From: Nitzschia sp. pyKryTriq1
Taxonomy: Eukaryota; Bacillariophyta; Bacillariophyceae; Bacillariales; Bacillariaceae
Assembly: GCA_956465555.1 (NCBI GenBank)
Contig: OY101119.1
Coordinates: 1,403,594 to 1,467,593, forward strand
Direction of reading: 5' to 3'
Length of the DNA stretch: 64,000 nucleotides
The notes below the pieces were generated by a model. The model was not told the origin of the DNA. It saw nothing but the letters and a program-made list of their open reading frames with translations, and did no database searches. The translations under genes were made by a program, and so were the position numbers. Below are positions 53,974-62,949 of this stretch, piece by piece (position 1 is the stretch's first letter; every line of letters begins with the position of its first letter).

Positions 53974-55452
53974 ATGTCAACGCCATATGTGAATGCTGAT
54001 AACGGCACAGCACCCGTTGTGGTGCAAGGACAACAGGTTTCCTTTGGTCAAGCTCTCGATGTAGAAGGTGGCGGCTGGACCAAGGGCGAACAGCAACCTC
54101 GAGGGTGTCGGGATGCCTTTTGGGCGTTTCTCTTTTACGCACACATTGGGATCGTTGGGTATGCAACAGCACGTTTTGCTCCTATCATGGCGCAAGATGT
54201 CGCAGGGGACTATGGAGGCGGTGCACAGCGTTATTTGGAGCAAGCTGCGGAGGAAGGAGGACTCAACATTGACCAGGACACTGTTCTTTGGGTTCTAGGA
54301 ATTGCGGGTCTAGCAGGAATTCTTTTCAGTTCCATGGCAATGCTAGTCATGATGAAGTTCGCAAATTGTCTCATCAAGACAGCTCTTATCTTCAACATGG
54401 TACTGACTGCTGTCATGGCTGTAGTGGCGATGATTACTGGAGTAGTTGGAATGGCTGTTGTCTCTGGAATTGGATTCTTCTTCAGCGCCTACTATTGTTA
54501 CATTGTTTGGCCCAAGGTTCCATTTGCCGCCTCCACACTGATCACGGCCACCTCCGCTGTGAAGGCCAACATTGGTTTGGCCTTTTTCTCCTACACAAAT
54601 CTGCTTGTGACCTTCCTGTGGAGCTTTTGGTGGGCAGTCGCCTTTATTGCCACTTCTTACGTGCTAGGAGATTGCGGAGTGGATGGCACTTGCAATAGTG
54701 ACATCAATGGTGGCGTGGTATTTTTGTTTTTGGTCAGTTATTTTTGGACCGCTCAAGTTATTAAGAATGTGGTCCACACAACAGTCGCTGGAACAGTAGG
54801 CACGTTTTGGTTTTCTCCCCGGGAAGCCAATGGATGTTGCTCTGCGGGAGTACGTGACTCGTACTTTCGAAGTATCACTACCTCTTTTGGAAGTATTTGT
54901 CTAGGATCTTTGATCGTAGCCATTATCCAAGCAGCAAAAGAGATGATCCACTCAGTGCGGGAACAGGGCGATTCTATGATGTACTGTCTGGCAGAATGCT
55001 TGTTGGGCTGCATTGAGTCGCTGGCCGAATACTTTAATCAATGGGCGTTCGTGTACGTGGGTCTGTATGGCTACACATTCATGGAAGCGGGAAAGAACGT
55101 CATGCAACTCTTCCAAGCGCGAGGCTGGAGCTCTATCATTGCCGATATGATGATCGATACTGTCTTGCTTCTCGTCAGTTTGGGAGTGGCGGTCTTAACG
55201 GGTATTGTTGGTATTGTTGTGGGAGGACTTGCCGAACAGGACGCTACGATACTGTTGGGTGCCTTTTTCATTGGAGCGATCATTGGATTCGTCTTGTGCA
55301 GTACCTTATTTAGCCTCATCAGCAGTGCTGTCAACGCGACGATTGTACTCTTTGCGGAGGCGCCCGCCGAACTGGCACAAAACCACCCTCTGTTGAGTGA
55401 CCAAATGCGAGAAGCTTGGAGACAAGCCTACCCAACGGAATTCCGATACTAG
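53974..55452 (+). CDS. Choline-transporter-like protein (CTL/SLC44), paralogue 2, intronless
   Basis: A single exon of 492 residues. It aligns along its whole length with its two neighbours. Shared landmarks are PVVVQGQQVSFG at the N-terminus, helices ending in WPKVPFAAS, SAVKANIGLAFFSY, TVAGTVGTFW, TTSFGSICLGSLIVA, a loop WAFVYVGLYGYTFMEAGKN, and the tail FAEAPAELAQNHP. The complete lack of introns contrasts with nine and four in the paralogues, so it may have arisen by reverse-transcribed mRNA insertion or intron loss. The substrate is presumably choline or a related solute, as known for the family, but key selectivity residues cannot be judged here. Confidence 0.83.
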   Translation: MSTPYVNADNGTAPVVVQGQQVSFGQALDVEGGGWTKGEQQPRGCRDAFWAFLFYAHIGIVGYATARFAPIMAQDVAGDYGGGAQRYLEQAAEEGGLNIDQDTVLWVLGIAGLAGILFSSMAMLVMMKFANCLIKTALIFNMVLTAVMAVVAMITGVVGMAVVSGIGFFFSAYYCYIVWPKVPFAASTLITATSAVKANIGLAFFSYTNLLVTFLWSFWWAVAFIATSYVLGDCGVDGTCNSDINGGVVFLFLVSYFWTAQVIKNVVHTTVAGTVGTFWFSPREANGCCSAGVRDSYFRSITTSFGSICLGSLIVAIIQAAKEMIHSVREQGDSMMYCLAECLLGCIESLAEYFNQWAFVYVGLYGYTFMEAGKNVMQLFQARGWSSIIADMMIDTVLLLVSLGVAVLTGIVGIVVGGLAEQDATILLGAFFIGAIIGFVLCSTLFSLISSAVNATIVLFAEAPAELAQNHPLLSDQMREAWRQAYPTEFRY

Positions 55453-55524
55453 CCGATGTAATCTTGTGTATAGTTTTTGGTGTTTGAGATGGCAGCAGCG
55501 GCAGCAGTTAATGAACGAATACAA

Positions 55525-56775
55525 CTAGCTATCCTCGTTCACGAATCGCATCGGAGCATTCCACACCCACTTGTTGGCGGCCCATTTGACTCCTTCCTTC
55601 ACGGGACAAGCTCCGTCCAGACTATTGGGGTCCAACCTGCCATCAGGAGTTTGTCTATAGAAAATAATCACCTTACCAGCCTCGGGTCGGACGCGCAAGC
55701 CTTGTTTACATTCAAATCCACGGGGAGGCGTCCTAGCCTTGTTCACTCTCGGGAACACCGTTTCACCTCCGGCAGTCACATCGCTCAAGTACCAAAAAAC
55801 AGTGATCATCCGGTTTCGTAGTCCATTGCCAATCAATTGCTGGGTATCAGCGTCGTTTTGAAAAAGAGAGGGATCGAAATAATCATAGTGGGCATCATAA
55901 TTCTCCGCGTTTCCGTATCGCAATACCTGTACTTGTTCCTGGTGAGGGACAGGCAATCGTACCGGGGACGCGGCTTTCTGGTCGAATTTCAGAAAGGGGT
56001 GGTACTCACTCTCCAAAAAAGTAGATTGGGAGGTACGAAAGTCCGACGAGGGACGACCGGCGTCGGCGTCTCTTAGGGAGACACCCGAGTATTGCATGGT
56101 GGGAGCTGCTTGCGTTTGGAATTGGTTGCATTCGTCAGTGGTCAGAAACCCCTTACGCTCAGTACCAAGGGATGCAAAGAAAGAGTCTCGAGTGTCGCAT
56201 TTCGTCCTTCGTTGAGTTTTATTTGTCGCTGGAACCCCTCCTGAACACCTGGTCATATCCACTGGCCGCCTTGAAAGACCAAGAACATGCCAGCTTGTTT
56301 TAAACCCTCAATCGAATGCGTTCCAGCATCAATTTCTGAAATGCTGCGCATACCAACCGGTGTGTACGTCGCCCATGGCTGATGAAGATCATCGGTAGAT
56401 AGTAGTTCTAAGTGCTCATCTAGGACCTCCCGTAAGCTGGCCCAGTCCTGAATTTTGTTTGCATCGACCAACATTGGGGGTTTCTGCACATTCTTAAAAA
56501 TGGTTAGTGACGTGTCTTGAAAGCACACCACATGCATTCCTGGAACTGCAAAAATCATGAAGATTGTGGGATATTTCTTGGTCGTCACATTTAAAGTCAG
56601 GAGCAGTTGGAAGGGCTTGGAGAGCTCGCCCAGAAACTGGCATCTGAGGATGCAACAGTTTTGAAACTGGTGGAGTGAGAATGCCGGCTGCCAAGGAGAG
56701 GACTGCGAGCCAAAGATGACCAATCCCCACAGTTACAGCAGATTTGGGTTTCTGGATGTGCCAGCTCGGTTTCAA
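55525..56775 (-). pseudogene. Decayed prolyl 4-hydroxylase gene
   Basis: Two overlapping minus-strand frames together cover a prolyl 4-hydroxylase (about 56700-56253 and 56157-55525). The C-terminal part keeps AAPTMQYSGVSL, ASDFRTSQSTFL-like text (SDFRTSQSTFL), HYDYFDPSLF with the H-x-D iron ligands, and VKWAANKWVWN. Three faults are visible: an in-frame TGA at 56255-56253 where a tryptophan is expected before PGVQEGFQRQI, a one-base frame break near 56150-56157, and NSLDGACPV in which the distal iron-ligand histidine of the usual SLHGGCP is aspartate. No ATG is found in the 5' frame, and its upstream side faces a transposase fragment. It is probably dead; assembly error could explain one fault but not all three. 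A 5' intron near 56535-56580 is possible. Confidence 0.7.
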
Positions 56776-56848
56776 CCGATGCGAAAGACGCTATCTCACT
56801 TCAAGAGAAAATGCACTAACATTTGAATATTACTTATCGTCCACAGAT

Positions 56849-57300
56849 GATGGCCAACATACCACAATTCACTGTGGCAGATGACCCTGCACTATGTGGG
56901 CTCCCAGAAGGCTTTCCAAGTTGTGCGGCATGGGTGCTGGATCAAAGACCCTGGATGATATTGATCAATTCATTCTTCTACAACTGTATTTGACAAATCC
57001 AGCGCGTTCGCTCAAGTCGTACGTTGAAAATATTCTTGTTCTGACCGGAACAGAAGTGTCGACGTCCACTGTCAGTAAATGGTTCCTGACATCATTTCCC
57101 GGATTCGAATCCGATATTATCGATCCCATCACTCTAGCATTGGTTGTTCGTCGGTGCTCCTTGTTGCTGAAGCCCATGCAAGTTGTTCGCAGCATCATTG
57201 GATTCCGGAGAGACACCACTCCCAGTTGTGATCAAGGAATTGCTCTGTTGAACTGTTGGGATGTCGGGCCAGGTTGTCATTGGCACCATTGTAGTGAAAT
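56849..57300 (+). mobile_element. Tc1/IS630-like transposase fragment
   Basis: An ATG frame from 56894 contains RRLSKLCGMGAGSKTLDD and then ILLQLYLTNPARSLKSYVEN followed by LTGTEVSTSTVSKWFL. This is the helix-turn-helix N-terminal layout of IS630/Tc1-mariner transposases (np..SL..YV..I...TG..VS.STV..WF). The similarity fades after about 57115 and there is no DDE catalytic domain, so only a piece of the transposon remains. It sits head to head with the decayed prolyl hydroxylase and may have cut off that gene's 5' end. No terminal repeats were found. Confidence 0.55.
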
Positions 57301-57635
57301 CGATGTTTTTCTTTTCCGAGAGCAGAGTGAAAGAAAATTCGGGCGCAGGAGAGGTGTGCGCGGTCACAGCTGCGCGCGAAGGATAATACGGTACAGTACC
57401 TGTACTGTTACTGTAGACCTACATACCTGCGCTACGAACCCATAACGGTCGGCTCTCGGATCGGAAGGCGCGCGATAAAAAATTTAGCGACACGCAAGGA
57501 TGAAGCACGAAAGCAAAGGCAGGAGGCAGGAAGCAGGAAGTCAAACATCGAGAGATGATACGAATACAATGACACTCTCTGATGAAGTGTCGGATCCATT
57601 CAACAACACCTTGTTACGAATATTGACATCCACTC
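57301..57635. other. Short intergenic stretch before CTL paralogue 3
   Basis: This holds a ggtacagtacctgtactgttac cluster near 57390-57410 and a purine-rich aggcaggaggcaggaagcagg run near 57520. No gene; presumably the CTL3 promoter. Confidence 0.5.
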
Positions 57636-59423
57636 ATGACTATCCCCGTTGTGCAAGGAACTGCTGTCCCCAGCGGTGGGCAATACGATTATGCGCAATC
57701 AACACCCTACGTAGTCGCCGAGGAGGGCGACTACCAGCAGTCGTTCAAGAATGAAAATGAAGAATCAGCATCGCAAAAGAAATTCCAAGACGTCCCCTGG
57801 GCAATTCTCTTCATTGGCCACTTGATTGCCATGATCGCGATTATTTCTATGAACATCGCGGGAATGGAAGGTGGAAACGGCGGAAGTGCTTATAATGGAG
57901 TGATCTGGATGGTTGGGCTGACGGCGGTCGTCTCAATTTTTGTCTCTTGCGCTTCCTTGAGCCTCATGATGAAGTATCCCCAAACCATCGTCAAGACTGC
58001 TTTGGTTTTCAGCGTAGGAATGAGTCTGGTCATGGCAATTCTTGGTTTCATGACGGGTCAAATCTGGTTTGGAGTCATGGGCCTCGTGATGTTTGCTATT
58101 GGGGTATGCTATGCAAAAATGGTCTGGGAACGGTAAGTTTAGTCATTAGCACTGTGGTCAACTGTAGGAGAATCTTGGCTGCTGGTGAAGTCTCTTGGAC
58201 TAACATTTCTTTTCGTCTTCTGAAGGATTGCTTTTGCGGCGGCCAACCTGTAAGTGTCTAGAGAGGCCTCGGCATGCGGTGTGGGAACGACCTTTCTTCT
58301 GTCACTTACCGGAAAATCTTCTGCGCCCTCCTTTGAAACAATGCACTTATACTGTAGCAATACTGCTTTGACGGCTGTCAAGTCAAATATGGGCTTGACC
58401 TTCATTGCCGTTGTCATGTTGATCGTCGCCCTTGGGTGGTCCATTTTGTGGTTTGTTGGGCTTGGAGAGGCTGTATCGACGAGCAGTGGGGCTGTTGTTT
58501 TTTTACTCCTCGTAAGCTACTACTGGGTCCACCAGGTTTTATGCAACGTGGTGCATGTCACCAGTGCTGGAACGGTGGCCACCTGGTGGTACGTTCCCCT
58601 GGAAGCAGCCTCCTGCTGGTCGACAGCAATTCAGGATTCCTTTTGCCGAGCAACTAGTTATTCTTTTGGAAGTATCTGCTTTGGAAGTTTGTTGGTGGCA
58701 ATTGTTCAAGCACTTCGCGCCATGGCTCAAATTGCCCGACAGAATGATGATATGCAAATCTTGGCTTGTCTGTTGGACTGTATTCTGTCTATGATTCAAG
58801 GCATCATCGAGTACTTAAACACGTGGGTAAGTCAGACTGAATCCTGTACTTCAATGTGCCTTGGTCAAGAATGCTGTACGTGTGTTTTAACATGAAGCGT
58901 GATGTTTTACAGGCATACGTGTATGTTGGTGTTTATGGATATCCATATCTGGAAGCAGGACGCAATGTCATCCAGTTATTCCAGAACAAAGGATGGTCGG
59001 TTATCATTACTGACGACCTGTGTGATAGAGTCCTCTTTATGGTCTCGCTGGGCGTGGGCTTCTTGACCGGGATCGTTGGTTGGGCCGCCGCAGCCACGAA
59101 TCAAAACTTGTTGGCAGGACTCGATCTCGGAGATGGCACTGGTCTCGGAGGCTTTGTGTAAGTCGAAACAACCAATCATTGCATATCATCTGTCACTTTC
59201 TCGTCGCTGTTTGACTGACAACTCTTCCTCTCCTTCCAGCATTGGATTGATCGTCGGATTTGCTTTTTCGAGTATCCTGCTCAGCGTCGTTGGATCCGCC
59301 GTCAACACCGTTATCGTGTGCTACGCAGAAGCTCCCCGCGAGTTCGAAATCAACCATCCGCAACTGAGTTCGGAAATGCGAGCTGCTTGGATGCAAGCTT
59401 GGCCCGGGCTTACAATTGGTTAG
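57636..59423 (+). CDS. Choline-transporter-like protein (CTL/SLC44), paralogue 3, five exons
   Basis: Five exons (57636-58132, 58226-58249, 58358-58826, 58913-59157, 59240-59423) join in phase to 472 residues. Exon 2 is only 24 nt and encodes IAFAAANL, which aligns with IPFAAVNM and VPFAASTL of the paralogues. Conserved parts are PVVQGTAVPSGG, TAVKSNMGLTFIA, TSYSFGSICFGSLLVA, AYVYVGVYGYPYLEAGRN and the tail YAEAPREFEINHP. About ten hydrophobic helices are evident. The introns after VWER and before AYVYVG match positions in paralogue 1, so an intron-bearing ancestor is likely. Start is the ATG at 57636. Confidence 0.82.
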
Positions 59424-59565
59424 AAATTTGGAGTCTACCGCCTTCGCGTCAAAATGAGTTCCGTCGTTCTCATCGTCACCACTGGTAGCAGCGCCGTCGA
59501 GTTAAAATACAAAAAATCTCAATTTAAAGTAAACACGGATTAGTCCTTATGCCGGGTGTCTTTGT

Positions 59566-61011
59566 TTATTGAATCCGATGTCGCTTTGTACCCCCTCCCC
59601 ATGAATCTAATTCTTGTCTGCTGAAGACAAGAGAACTTTCGCTTGATGATCCTGGGTGCCTAGAATTTTGTCGTTTTCGTATTTCTGCCCTCATAATCTG
59701 GCTAACCTTTTCTTTTGCAACTTCCTGACTGACTATCTCCCAAAAACCGGTGGTTCCGCGCTGAAGAAAATTGCCCCCATCTGACCGGATTATCTCCACA
59801 ATTTCCATGGCAATCTCTGACTTGCCCCCTTTACCTTCGTTGGTTTTCATGTAGCGCTCTGCGTACATCTCAACGATACTCAAAAGGTGGACGTTACCGT
59901 ACCAAGAATGAAATGGTCGACCTCTTCCCAACAGGATATCCTGCGGATCTGGATGTAGGACAAGTCCCGGTTTGGGAGTAATGAAGTTCTGGGAACGAAT
60001 CTTAGCTGCCGCTTCGTTTTTCTGACACTGGGCAAGATATATCTCGATATATTCTCTTGACGGGGTCCCGTCACCGGAAGTGAACCAATTTGGTAGAACG
60101 ATACCGAATGTCAAGAGGGCGTACCGTGTCTCTAATGCTGAGCCATGGTGAGCACGCTGCCGTATACGGATCTCCTTTCCCACGAGAGCGAAAAAGGTAT
60201 CCATCACCCGTCGAATGATTGGCTGGTTATGGCAAAGGTGAGAAGCACAAATGCGGAACGGCCAGTTTTTTGGGATGTCCTGAGCCTCCACAAGAAAATC
60301 TACCAGCTGCCCCGCGGAAGTCTGCCAACTTCCAGACAAGTTTATTATTTGGACAATGCCTCGTTTTTGAATCTCTTCGTTCTCTTCGAGTACCGATAGT
60401 TCCTGATACCAAGAATACCTTAGGAACGCCTTTGGATCTTCAACATCATAGTTGGGAGGCGTCAGGAGAAATATTGCGCGACCGCTGCTGTCGTTTGTGA
60501 GAAGAAACTGAACGGCCCCAGAATACATCAAGGACTTCTCTTTCCTCCCCAAGTCGTCCAAAGTGATCCTCCTGACAAGTTTTTCGTCCCCAAACAAATT
60601 CAACTTGTGCTCAAAGTACCGATACATTTTGAGTGCTGCTTTGAAAGGATCAAAGCGCTCGGCTCGCAAAAACATCACGTGGAAATTGTCATCGCTTTCA
60701 AGTGTTGGTTTTAGGAATAGAGCTCGATCGAGTGCTTTCCTATTATATTTGGGAACCTTGGCAAGTTCGTCTCGCATTCGTTGGAGACTCGTTGTCAAAA
60801 GCTCAGGGGTCTCTTCTACAATATCAGAGACACCATGGACTTCCTCGTACACCAATTCCCGCTCTTCAACTGTCATCGCGTTCATGTCCGCCAAGAAGCG
60901 TTCGTCCACTGCAACTTTGAATGTCTCAGAGAGCCCCATACTCGTACTCGTATTATCAACAATACCTTCACTTATCCCGCCCCAGCAGGAGCGACTATTA
61001 GGCGTTGCCAT
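59566..61011 (-). CDS. CRAL-TRIO (Sec14-like) lipid-binding protein fused to a DUF6824 domain
   Basis: A single exon of 481 residues. The N-terminal two thirds match the diatom CRAL-TRIO pattern: DDNFHVMFLRAERFDPFKAA (the CRAL-TRIO-N helix bundle), GRAIFLLTPPN, GIVQIINLSGSW and NWPFRICASHLCHNQP lead into the lipid-binding fold. From about residue 358 a second domain starts with DILLGRGRPFHSWYGNV and continues KSEIAMEIVEIIRSDGGNFL, FWEIVSQEVAKEKVSQIMR. This is the DUF6824 type, found in many diatom proteins, often alone or in putative transcription regulators. The fusion joins lipid sensing to a possible nuclear or DNA-linked module; that link is inference. Confidence 0.75.
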   Translation of the reverse strand: MATPNSRSCWGGISEGIVDNTSTSMGLSETFKVAVDERFLADMNAMTVEERELVYEEVHGVSDIVEETPELLTTSLQRMRDELAKVPKYNRKALDRALFLKPTLESDDNFHVMFLRAERFDPFKAALKMYRYFEHKLNLFGDEKLVRRITLDDLGRKEKSLMYSGAVQFLLTNDSSGRAIFLLTPPNYDVEDPKAFLRYSWYQELSVLEENEEIQKRGIVQIINLSGSWQTSAGQLVDFLVEAQDIPKNWPFRICASHLCHNQPIIRRVMDTFFALVGKEIRIRQRAHHGSALETRYALLTFGIVLPNWFTSGDGTPSREYIEIYLAQCQKNEAAAKIRSQNFITPKPGLVLHPDPQDILLGRGRPFHSWYGNVHLLSIVEMYAERYMKTNEGKGGKSEIAMEIVEIIRSDGGNFLQRGTTGFWEIVSQEVAKEKVSQIMRAEIRKRQNSRHPGSSSESSLVFSRQELDSWGGGTKRHRIQ

Positions 61012-61607
61012 TGGTGACTTGAAGAATCAATCAATCAATGGAGGAGAGGAGTCGTCGCTTGTATGATTTGCCGAGGACTTCCGAAGTACGACATGCACCT
61101 GCAGTATGGTGTGTTTGAAGACGGACGAGAAATACTGGAATACAGTTACACGTACCGTACAGTAATAGGAATATCTCATCACAAAAACTACATAGGCTAT
61201 TTTTCGGCTGTTCTGTTTTTCTTTTTCCCGAACAATTATTGACCCCTGAGTTGGGCGTCTTTTGCATATCCAATGGATAAGCGAACATTCAGGATTCTCC
61301 ATATCCGAATACTTTTTATGATATATCCAATGGTTAGTGTCTGTCGTGTCTGCGGCGTCTGTTTGTTCTTCTCCTCCCTTTTCGTCCTTTTTCCGTCTGT
61401 CATCCCTTTCTTCGGTAAAATGTGACCGATCCGATCACTTCTCATCCGAGCGGGGTAATGCAATAAAATGCGATCAACAAAATTCATGCCAAAACAGAAA
61501 ATATTCCATCCGCTTCACAAAATCCATTGTATGTATACTCATGAAGTGCTAAAGAAAAAGTAAAGTAAAAGTAAAGTAACAACGCAGCTCTAGTAATCCT
61601 TAGTTAT
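61012..61607. other. Intergenic region
   Basis: About 600 bp between the CRAL-TRIO gene promoter side and the oxygenase fragment end. It includes a gtaaagtaaaagtaaagtaac run near 61558-61580 and no GTAC cluster of note. No gene seen. Confidence 0.5.
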
Positions 61608-61919
61608 TTACACTTCGACCAACCAGTTTAGCGTCCATCTTGTCGCATCAGTCATGTTCGGCATTGACTGATGCAGACAGCGACTATCAAACACCAGTAG
61701 CGTCCCAGATTTTGCGGTGATTTTCTCCATCTCTATCTTCGCAGCCTTCATCTTTTCGAACAATCTACCACCGTCCCTCTCGTACGCCGGCATTCCACAG
61801 GAATCTCGGTAGAGTTCAATGTTCCCGTTGTTTTCGTTTGTTTCATCGATAAAAAAAATAAATGTATACTGTCGGGGCGCTTCCGATAAAGCGCAATCTC
61901 GATGCAGTTTTCCTTTTAC
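61608..61919 (-). CDS. 2OG-Fe(II) oxygenase, C-terminal fragment
   Basis: A 103-residue open frame follows a possible splice acceptor (cgcag at 61920-61924). It holds LHRDCALS (H-x-D), QYTFIFFIDETNENNGNIEL, and LVFDSRCLHQSMPNMT with the distal histidine, then ATRWTLNWLVEV. This is the iron- and 2-oxoglutarate-binding half of a P4H/PhyH-like dioxygenase. The N-terminal half should lie upstream (61920 onward on the minus strand), but those frames look like shadows of plus-strand coding-like DNA. Either distant exons exist or only a fragment survives. Confidence 0.45.
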   Translation of the reverse strand, partial: VKGKLHRDCALSEAPRQYTFIFFIDETNENNGNIELYRDSCGMPAYERDGGRLFEKMKAAKIEMEKITAKSGTLLVFDSRCLHQSMPNMTDATRWTLNWLVEV

Positions 61920-61964
61920 CTGCGACGATCCAGGCGAATTGTTGCGGAAAGACGTTTCTTGCGT

Positions 61965-62531
61965 CCTGGAGGAGGTGCGGCCTCTACATGGATTGATATT
62001 CCAACTACAGCCACCGAAGAGACTACCAAGATTCCACCTGAAGTGGTGATGATGATGAACAACGAGATAGCGGTACCAAATTTGGAAGGAGCCGCGAGGG
62101 GAAGAGTTCGTATCGTGAAAACATCCTTTGCCCCCAATGTCCAACAAGAAAGGTTGTACAGTTTGGAGGACCCACCGAATGGGCATATCGTTGATGAAAG
62201 CTCTGATGACGATACCGCCGAAATGGACACCGTGGATCAAGAGCGAGAAGCCGCCATGAACCAACTTGGTGTGGAACCATGGGAAATGAGGTTCTGAGGT
62301 TGTATGCTGGAGGAGATGATGGATGGCAAGCATCGTGGAAGTATTGCGTCGGGATTGTTGAAAAACCGAGTTGGTGGAAAGCGTCGTTTTGGGCCATCTT
62401 CGAGCCCATTTGGGTTGGATATGGAGCGGTTTGGAGGCTCAAAAATGGTGAAAATTTGTGTCACTGGTGAATCACGTTTTATTTTGTTGCTGGCGTGTCA
62501 GAGTCGCTTAGGACATAGAATCGTTAAGTAA
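61965..62531 (+). pseudogene. Plus-strand coding-like frame interrupted by one in-frame TGA
   Basis: One reading frame contains EGAARGRVRIVKTSFAPNVQ, then an acidic stretch SSDDDTAEMDTVDQEREAAM and NQLGVEPWEM. It meets a TGA at 62295-62297 and continues in the same frame with MDGKHRGSIASGLLKNRV and SSPFGLDMERFGG. Amino-acid composition on both sides looks more protein-like than any alternative frame. I do not recognise a family. It could be the last exons of an unannotated gene, a decayed gene, or chance. Confidence 0.3.
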
Positions 62532-62949
62532 TTTTAGAGATTGGATTTGCCTATTCTATAGATTGGATATGTATGGGGTGCCTGAGTTGGGCCAAGCGAC
62601 GTACAGACGGATTTAAATTTTCGGGTTGAGGTCTTTTTACGACGAGGAGAGGATTTGCGAACTCGGGGTTGCGTGCGCATACTCGTATCATCTATCGCGC
62701 ACGTTTTGGAAGTTCAGCGAAATCCCCGAAAAAAAGCAGATCTCATCTCGCAGAGATCGATGAGAACGGATGATGATGCACCCAACCCCACACCCCACCC
62801 GCACACCATACCATACCATACCATACCATACCGGTACATCACGGTACCAAGCAACACCCAATGCGATAGCAACACGAGTGAGTACAAGTACTCCTGCTAT
62901 CTCTTGCGACGGGCACAAGCAACACTACGAGGAGTATTATTTCTCTGCC
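62532..62949. repeat. Intergenic region with (CCATA)n microsatellite
   Basis: An uninterrupted ccata repeat runs from about 62806 to 62831 and passes into ccggtac. The rest is non-coding in appearance and probably holds the promoter of the membrane-protein gene. Confidence 0.6.

Noticed and set aside
56253-56255. In-frame TGA in the prolyl hydroxylase read as selenocysteine or reassigned codon
   Set aside because: The aligned residue is tryptophan, not cysteine; other genes in the window use TGA as a true stop, and two further faults in the same gene point to decay.
27170-56262. A linked Skp1-modification pathway formed by the GlcNAc transferase and the prolyl hydroxylase
   Set aside because: The two genes lie about 26 kb apart with unrelated genes between, the hydroxylase is decayed, and the transferase carries a membrane anchor unlike the cytosolic Skp1 enzyme.
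62770-62949. N-terminal extension of the last membrane-protein gene
   Set aside because: The sequence is translated (CCATA)n microsatellite and flanking repeat, so the ATG at 62950 is the more likely start.
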